Assembly (NCBI GenBank): GCA_013350335.1 | Contig: CM023539.1 | Span: 23,677,043-23,741,042 of the forward strand | Reading direction: 5' to 3' | Source: Chimonanthus salicifolius | Taxonomy: Eukaryota; Streptophyta; Magnoliopsida; Laurales; Calycanthaceae | Length of the DNA: 64,000 bases | Part shown: positions 57,263-64,000 of the stretch, piece by piece | Numbering within the stretch: the first letter of the stretch is position 1 | How the letters are laid out: each line of letters begins with the position of its first letter | Notes under the pieces: generated by a model | The model's database searches: none | Told to the model about the DNA's origin: nothing | What the model saw: only the letters and a program-made list of their open reading frames with translations | Translations under genes and position numbers: made by a program

Positions 57263-57794
57263 TATGGTCCATCAATCCATTCAAAAACCCATACTTCCAT
57301 GCTTAATCCATTTAGTTACATAACCTCCTTAATCCTTCTATTTATTATTTTTCTTAATCTATCTCTCCCCTTTTCATCCATTTCTCATCTTATCATTGGA
57401 TGGATCTTAGATCTAAGGCCCATAACATTTGTGGCCACCATTCATTCCAAGAAATGGATTCCAGTAAACACATCTTAACCTTTAAAAAAATATAAATTCT
57501 TGTTTAAGAATTCCTTACCACACCGACGACTCCTCCGGCCTTTCTTTCTCCTTTTGATTTCCTTAGCCCTTTCTCTTCTTCTTCTCCTTGTTGTTCGGCC
57601 ACTATGTGCTTGATCAAGATGGAGTCTCCAAGGTTAGGGTTCGGCTAAGGTAGGGTTAGATTTTGAGAGAGGGAGAGGGGAGGAGGGGATGGAAAATCAT
57701 CTCCAGCTTGGGTCTTGAAGTGGTGGTCGGCCAAGCCTAGTTTTTTTTCCTTCTTTTCTTCTAAGTTTCTTCTTCTTTCTTGGTGTTTTCCTTG

Positions 57795-57821
57795 GGAGAG
57801 AGAGAGAGAGAGAGAGAGAGG
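57795..57821. repeat. (GA)n microsatellite in E
   Basis: About 13 GA dinucleotides in a row. Confidence 0.95.
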
Positions 57822-57959
57822 ATGGTTTTGGGAGAGGGAATGAAGAGATGGAGATGAGATGGGACTCTAGACCCATTCCCATCTCATCTTGGTGGCTTGG
57901 GTTACATTCCTCCATCATTCCATTTGACCAACCAACATGGGTAAGCATGGCTTGCATGT

Positions 57960-58187
57960 CCTTGGTGGTGGTGATTGGCATGAAACCACCACCATGCCAA
58001 CGGTTTTGGGTCTTTAAGGTGAGTGGTTTGGTCTTCCCATCAAGTCCATTGACTACCCATCATGGAGAGGGGTATGGGCTCTCATGCCTTTGGTGGTGGT
58101 GGTGGGGAGGAAACCACCCCACATGCCAACGGTTTTATGTGTGTTTGAATGAGTGGTTTGGGTGGTTTCAATGAGATGAAACCACCC
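57960..58187. repeat. Zone-1 hairpins in E
   Basis: The best copy, 58161-58186, has arms GGTGGTTTCA and TGAAACCACC around ATGAGA. Two looser copies (GGTGGTG...CACCACC near 57965-57993, GGTGGTGGGGAGGAAACCACC near 58097) precede it. Both are followed by CATGCCAACGGTTTT. Confidence 0.8.
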
Positions 58188-58923
58188 CTTTGACTCCTCC
58201 TTTGACTTATTTGACTAACCTAAGTATTTAATTAATTCATTTGATTAATTTGATACTTTAATTTAGGTCCCTTAATTACATCATTTAATTGCATCTAATC
58301 TCCTTAATTCTTCTCCATGAATCCACCCATGGTTGACCAAGTCAACCATGATGGTCGGCCCCACCAATTCTTAGTCTACCTGCCACCTCACTTGATGAGG
58401 TGGAGGTGGGCCCCATTCGGCCACGTCACCTAAACCCCATTAATCTTAACTTAGATGATTTAAAATAATTTAATCAACTTAATTTACTTTAATCCACCTT
58501 AGTCCCCTTAACTTATCCATGGTTTACCAAGTCAACCATGATGGTCGGCCCCACCTTTTCCTTGGTCCACACACCACCTCACTTGGTGAGGTGGAGGTAG
58601 GCCCCATCTTAACCATCTCATCATTAACTTAGGTGGTTTAACTCCAATTCAACCCATTTCAATTAATTGGGTCACCATTGGGCCCATGGCCCAATTAAAT
58701 TATTTTCTATCATTTACCTTAGAGTTTGACTCATTTTAACCCATTGGGTCCCAAATGGTTATCGGGCCCATCAAATCCATGGTCCATTGGACCATACTTG
58801 GGCCCTTGCCCCAAAATTTGATCCATTTAACATCCATAACATCAAAATTCCAAATTTTTTCATTATTAAAATAAATAAATGCCATATATATGTTGATTTA
58901 AAATTTCGGGCTATTACAGCAGT

Positions 58924-59450
58924 CCTAGGGAGTAATTTGATTTCAAAATCAATCTCCCGCTTTGGAGGTAAACCCGAGAGTTCTGTCGAAAATATTTCTG
59001 TGTAGTCTCTCACTATTGTGGGTAATGTGGATACGGGTGACTTTTCCAACCTGATATTGTTCAACAAAATCTGGTTCATTTCATCATGTAACCTTTAGCA
59101 CACTGGGGTTTTCTGTTTGTTTGAATGAACTATATAAATCGTCGTCCCTCTGGTGACCAAAATGTCACTCTTCTGAGGTAGCAATCAATACCTACCTCGA
59201 ACGTGGTCAACCAATCCATGCCAAAAATGACATCAAATTATGTCATGTCCATAACCAGATAGTCGAATTGGAATTTGAAATCGACTAGTTCAGTGTCAAT
59301 GGAAGTGCAAGCTAACCCAAGTGTTGTGTCACTGATTGGAGATATTATGTTAAATATAGTTGATAATTGTTGTACAAGCAAACCAGTGGCAGCTACTAAA
59401 GATGCAGATAAAAAGGCAGTGTGATGCTCCTGAATAAAATAATGCTACTT
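58924..59450 (-). pseudogene. pol: Protease and RT start of element F
   Basis: The frame starting 59079 reads MNQILLNNIRLEKSP, TIVRDYTEIFSTELSGLPPKRE and DFEIKLLPRTA, the protease-RT linker also seen in A. It is cut by E at 58923 and resumes at 54804. Upstream (59080-59450) the protease body is present only as fragments in shifted frames, and its active-site motif is not clearly kept. Confidence 0.82.
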
Positions 59451-60572
59451 TATAAGAACCACCAATAACTGCCATACCTTAGATCATAGAGTGATTCGCT
59501 GTCTCTAGAGGAGGAACGAGGGTGTACAATGGTCCTGAAGCTGTTGGAATAGGTGGCCATCCGGACTGGTTCTGTGCTCTTGATACCTGATACTGTGTTG
59601 GCCTGCCCGTTGGACAGGAAAGAATTCGTGCTTGAGATGACTTGTGAAGTTGTGGACAATCCCGCTTTCATGTGCCCTTGTCTGGCCACACTGGAAACAA
59701 CTAATGCCACCCCGGGATGTCTATACTGCCGGAACTGAGGATGAAGAATGACTGGGATGATATCCACCAGTTGAGGCCTGTAAAAGCTGAAGGTTTTCGG
59801 ACTTGGGATAGAATTTATTGCGAGGGTGAAAAGAGTTTCCCCCGCTCTGCCTCCTTCTACTTTCCATGTATTTAACTGACTCCATCAGCTCCTGTTCAGC
59901 AATGCTTGCTCTACTCACAAGTTTTGCCAAAGTTGTTGATTTGAATATGCTGACCTTGGCTCTGATGATAGAATGTCACCTCTCTCAAACTTACGAGCTT
60001 TCTTATATTCAGTGTCCACCATGTATGGAGCATAACAAAAGAGTCGGGTGAATTCTTGATGATATTCAGCAACTATCATACGTCCTTGACCTAGGACTAT
60101 GAATTCCTAGGTCTTGAGTTCCTTCTCTTATTGTGGAAAATAATATTCTAGGATAATTTTTGTAAAATTCTCCCACGTCATTTTCTGCCACTGTCTGGTT
60201 GTGCTCCACTGCTTTCACCATTTGCCCGTATCATCTATCAGTTGAGATGTGTCCAACAAAATCCTATCCTGATCTCCCGTGATCCTCAATAACTTTAGGA
60301 TGTTGGTGGTGTCTCGATCCAGTTTTCAGCTCCAATGGGTCCCTCATTCCCATGAAAATATGGGGGACGCTGTTGTTGAAAATCCAGAACCAAAGCTCTG
60401 TCTTCAGAATCAGTTGCGGCATTGGCACCACCGCCTGCTTGGTTCTGTTATAGTACTGAGTTCACTACTGCCTGTACGAAACTTTGGAGATCAGGAGTCA
60501 CGGGTGGGATATTGCCATTTGTCTCCTCGTGAGTTCCGCATTGCGTCGGGTGTTCCTTCTTCGTGGCGGCAT
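59451..60572 (-). pseudogene. gag: gag pseudogene of element F
   Basis: The ATG at 60572 (MPPRRRNTR) corresponds to the gag start of A and B. Capsid fragments are spread over frames between 60400 and 59950. 59930-59721 gives the nucleocapsid start (MAKLVSRASIAEQELME, then the RRRQSGGNSFHPRNKF basic stretch). The CCHC knuckle near 59700 is broken: the first CFQC is kept but a frame change removes the HxxxxC half. Residues SLYDLRYGSYWW near 59460 lead to the protease. Confidence 0.82.
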
Positions 60573-60785
60573 GTTTCCTTAGTCACGAAACATTCGCTTA
60601 GTAATCTTATACAAATGCTTCTTCAAGCAACCATGATTCATGCATAGTCAATTCAATATTGACTGGATTGACTCAATCTCCTAGGTTTTGTTGACGTTCT
60701 TTGTTTTGAGGGCAGTTTTTTCTCTAAGTTTGTTGGATATGTTTGACTTATAATAATTTTCTTCTTTTACTTTTTCATTCCGCAA

Positions 60786-60793
60786 TGATACCA
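60786..60793 (-). other. Primer-binding site of element F (partial)
   Basis: The complement of TGATACCA gives TGGTATCA, the first eight bases of the initiator tRNA-Met site. The next bases (TTGCGG) differ. It lies two bases from the 5' LTR. Confidence 0.75.
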
Positions 60794-62109
60794 ATTGTAA
60801 CGACCCACCATTTTTTCAATTGATTAAATCAGAGTACTTTTTTTTTATACGAAAAATAATGGATACGTCACGACGCGAGCTGAGTTCAAGTCCGAATACC
60901 CAGCCCTCGACTGGCTTCTAGGACATACATGAGTCAAGTCACAAAACATTTGCGTATGTACGAGCACAACACTGCAGAAATAACATTTTGCGGAGTTATA
61001 ATATTAAAAATTTGATAGCAAAGTTGAAAATTACTTAATCAAATAATTCAAAAATATCAAGCTATATCCAAAATAAAAGTCATCTAAGCTATTACATCAA
61101 TGATCCTATGAAATTAGATAGTTCTATAAAAATACCAAAATAAGAACTATGTTATCTTCCAGCATCTCCGGATCTGTTTCTTCCTCAAGCATGACTATCA
61201 TTAGGTCCAGTTTCTTTTCCTTTATCCCGATCTGTGTTATCATCTAGGGAAAAATGTATGGGCTTAGTCAACTTGCTCAGTAAGAAGTTCAGATCACAAA
61301 ATGCACAAATTGTGAAATCTCATAATAACATGTAATAAAAGTAACAATGGAGAAGATCCCAAAATATGATTAATACATGTTTCTCAGATACAAGACAGAA
61401 GATGTACCCATTTTTGGTAGCTCAAAAATCATAAAATAATATGTCATGGGTGTTGTTACCCACCACAAATTAACTGAGACTATCGGTGGAGTGTGGTAAC
61501 CTCCCTCTGCGCAGGGTTTCGGGACCTACCCAGGAGCTCTTTGGCCCAATTAGGCCGTACTATTCATATCAAGGACAGGGCCAGAGTTTAACATTTTTAT
61601 AACCATTTTACTTGAGTCCAAGCGAGGTTCGGACATTTCCTTCTTGGTTCAATACCATCGACCCTCCCATGCAACCATGCATGAGGTAATGTGTGCAAAT
61701 ATGATGACAAAATCATAAATCCAATAATTTCTCATCAAAATCATTTCCATGTACATAATAAAATATAATTCCATGAATCCATATTTATGCTTTTAAAAGA
61801 CATAACATATCATAAAATCATTCATCACATTGAGCTTCAATAAAGTAGGAACTCCTACCTAATCGAGAGTGATCAACTAAAGGGGATCTCAAACGTTTGT
61901 TCGAACGACGTCGGAATTACCCTTGGTTCCTTTTGTCCATGTACATGTTTCAAATCACAGTTTATATGTCACTATCACATATAATCATTTGTCTAATCTG
62001 TGTAGGTCTAATCCAGACCTAAATGTCTACTGTATGATTTCCAAAACTTAAAAGATTCCATTCATAACAGATATATTAACCTCGCTAAACCGTCTATGTT
62101 TCAGGCCAA

Positions 62110-63690
62110 CATATCGACATTGTCAATACATTGCTTCTGGACACAGTTGACACATTGATCATCTCGATATGTCGATTGGACTCTATCTGTTTCAGTTCCT
62201 GTTATTGTTTTCATGTTACATGTATCGACCTAGTCGATACATTTATGGTTTTATTGGTTCGACATGTCGAGCAGGTCGACATGTACTTCAAAGTTTGCTA
62301 TTCGTGTTGGTTTTTTGTTTTCAAATGAGTATACCCGATTACATGTATCGACCAGTCGATACAAACACAGATGTATATAATCGATATGTCGACATAGTCG
62401 ATGCATCGTCCACTGTTCTCGAACCATACATATCGATCGAATCGATACATGTATCCCCTAGGTTTTGGTATCTTAATATTAATATTCATTCTACATTTAT
62501 AGGCTGATATATCGACTTAGTCGATACATCGTATAGAAGTCAGTTCCTCATTTCTACTTTATCATTCCCAGGCCGATGCATTGATCTCGTCGATACATCG
62601 TCCTGGTGTAAGTTCATCATCTCCTTATCTATTTTGTAGTTCAGTCATGTCTACACTGATTTGTTGGTCTGATCGATATGTTTGTCAAAGATCCATGGGC
62701 ATATCGACACAGTCGATATGGCCACTGATTCGTTCTTCCTTCGTCCTTTTTATGTTTATTTCGGATCATTCCCAAACCGATGCATCGACACCGGTGATGT
62801 GTCCTCCTGGGTTTCAGTTCCATACTTGTCATTTTCGGTTCGTTGAATTCTCGCCCCAAACGACACATCGACGAAGTCGATATGTCGACTGGGTTGAGTC
62901 AGAAGTCATGGACCCATCATCCATGGCTTCCCTTTACTCAGGTGTTTATTGTTCTTGTGTTCTTTCCTTTCCAATCCATTCATGCATACTTCCTAAACAT
63001 CCAAGTGCTACTAATTTACTAAAAAATATCAAAAAATCACTTACCTCGAGTGATTCTTAGGTGTATTCGAATGGTTGAAATTTGATCTCCCTTGTCTCCT
63101 TCCTCTCCACCCTCCTTGCTAGCTCGATTTCTCTTTCCACTTGCTTGATTTCTCCTTCCTTTCCCGAAACAGAGGAAACCCGTGAGGAGGTGAAAAGGTT
63201 CTTGGTCGAGTTGAGGGCTGAGATGTGAATGATAGGGTGTACTCGGATGAGTAAGAGGGGTGACCAGGCATTCTGTTTCTCTCTTTTCTTCTCTTTATTT
63301 TCCTTTTCTTTTCTTTTCTTTCTTTCTTTCTTTTCCCTTCGTTTTCTCTTCCTTTTATCTTCATCTTTTGATTGCCCTAGACTCTTAATGGAGTCCTTGA
63401 AAATGGAATAGGCATTGTGAATGCCCATTCATGGAGAAATGAAAAGTTTTGGACGGTGGTAGACAGAAGGTCTGCTGAAAACGTTCGGGATACTCGACAC
63501 ATCTACTTTGTCGATGTGTCGACCCATTTAATTGTCTTTTCTCCGATACATCGATCGAGTCGATGCAACGTCTTGACAACTTATACCTCGGACTTGAATA
63601 TCAGTTTTTCCCCGACACATCGATCCATTCGATGCATCGTCTAGAAACATTTAGTTTTGCCGACACATCAACAAAGTCAATGTATCATCT
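62110..63690. repeat. TCGA-centred palindrome array in F LTR
   Basis: About 14 inverted repeats of the form TGTATCGAC...GTCGATACA with 2-6 base centres occur, for example at 62219-62241, 62343-62361, 62380-62405, 62505-62530, 62575-62601, 62700-62720, 62860-62888, 63497-63523, 63543-63570, 63614-63640 and 63661-63690. Arms vary (ATATCGAC, CGATGCAT, CGACACATCGAC) and often both arms vary together. Confidence 0.85.
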
Positions 63691-63767
63691 GAGGGAAATT
63701 TAGTTTCCCTTATTTCTTTTAATAGATATTGCATTATTTGGACAAAACTCATATATTTCATTTTTAT

Positions 63768-63789
63768 GATATATATATATATATATATA
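63768..63789. repeat. (AT)n microsatellite in F LTR
   Basis: About ten AT dinucleotides in a row. Confidence 0.95.
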
Positions 63790-64000
63790 ATTAAAATATT
63801 AAGTTCATACATAAGTCCGTGTTTGCATTAAATTAGGCTTATTTCACCTCCATTCTCTTCCAAACAGCCAACCCTTCTTCCCTTACAGTAAACCCTTGCC
63901 TCCTCTACCTTCCCTCTATTGATTTTCACCCACTAAAGGCCCTAGGATTCAGATTTCCTACGCTCTGACGCCCCTTTGCACGGTTCATACTCCTACAAAG

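Larger units (their letters stand above)
54805..58918 (-). mobile_element. Solo LTR E (Ty3/gypsy-type, 4114 bp)
   Basis: It starts TGTAACGCCCGCCCC and ends GGGCTATTACA, with GCAGT duplicated at 54800-54804 and 58919-58923. It is close in layout and partly in sequence to the B LTR (4161 bp), for example the GATGAGGTGG...CACGTCACC stretch near its sense start. No internal domain is present. It has zone-1 hairpins (about 57960-58190), five zone-2 hairpins, a zone-3 tandem repeat, the GGGCG block (55299-55339) and the terminal block (54882-54896). Confidence 0.93.
50955..64000 (-). mobile_element. Element F: Ty3/gypsy element, 3' end lost, 5' LTR running off the window
   Basis: On the minus strand: 5' LTR (from beyond 64000 to 60796), primer site, gag, protease, RT, RNase H and integrase, ending abruptly at about 50955 inside the integrase after the core. 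The integrase C-terminus, chromodomain-like tail and 3' LTR are missing. E (54805-58918) splits the RT start and C (52283-54007) splits RT from RNase H. Protein sequence is close to that of A, so they belong to one lineage. Both C and E insert with duplications. Confidence 0.9.
60796..64000 (-). repeat. 5' LTR of element F (incomplete, over 3.2 kb)
   Basis: In sense direction the LTR ends TCGTTACA at 60796. Its beginning is not reached by 64000. It keeps the terminal block (60865-60879), a relic of the GGGCG block (61242-61285), the CTCATGCATGGTTGCATGGG block at about 61663-61682 and a stretch (about 61495-61580) also found in A at about 16840-16940. The middle is filled by TCGA-centred palindromes. 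Confidence 0.85.

Overview
The window is repeat-rich nuclear DNA of a land plant, most likely a seed plant. The evidence is long LTR retrotransposons of both plant superfamilies (Ty3/gypsy with a chromodomain-like tail, and Ty1/copia-like), primer-binding sites matching plant initiator tRNA-Met, and stop codons arising by C-to-T change. I see no convincing host gene, tRNA, rRNA or CRISPR array. The species cannot be named from this sequence.

Layout, with boundaries read from TG...CA ends and target-site duplications (TSDs). Positions 1-2217 and 12183-13354 look like the interior of a copia-like element Y, whose 3' LTR starts at 13355. Element X (2218-12177, minus strand, TSD CTATA) sits in Y, and solo LTR D (3941-7743, TSD ACGAC) sits in X's 3' LTR. 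Gypsy element A (14590-34503, plus strand, TSD TTGTC) sits in Y's 3' LTR. Gypsy derivative B (23648-32198, minus strand, TSD CCTAT) sits in A's 3' LTR. Gypsy element G (34581-45429, plus strand, 3' LTR truncated) follows in the remains of Y's LTR, with solo LTR H (36757-39929, TSD AGAGG) in its 5' LTR. After 1.1 kb of unassigned DNA comes solo LTR I (46510-50922, TSD GAATT). Gypsy element F (minus strand, about 50950 to beyond 64000) closes the window. F is split by copia solo LTR C (52283-54007, TSD CTCCT) and gypsy solo LTR E (54805-58918, TSD GCAGT).

No element looks able to move by itself. A has full domain order (gag, protease, RT, RNase H, integrase, chromodomain-like) but carries stops and frameshifts. 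F has lost an RT active-site aspartate and its 3' end. G is heavily decayed. B has lost RT and RNase H but keeps nearly identical LTR ends, so it was probably moved in trans and is the youngest insertion.

The most unusual content is in the LTRs, which are 2.5-4.4 kb long in the gypsy group. They share a plan of palindrome zones. Zone 1 (about 0.5-1.1 kb from the LTR start) holds hairpins whose arm sequences differ between relatives but still pair. Zone 2 (mid-LTR) holds family-specific arrays: TTCAGTCGACTGAA in A and H (also in the copia-like X), GTTCGGCCAT/ATGGCCGAAC in B, E and I with 1, 5 and 11 copies, and TCGA-centred palindromes in F. Zone 3 is a short tandem array with hairpins ending about 650-740 bp before the LTR end in B, D, E, G, H and I. 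Two further blocks lie about 490-575 and 70-95 bp before the LTR end. Several stems show paired base changes, which suggests that folded RNA or protein-bound dyads have been maintained. Element B also carries an extra CCHC-knuckle reading frame upstream of gag.
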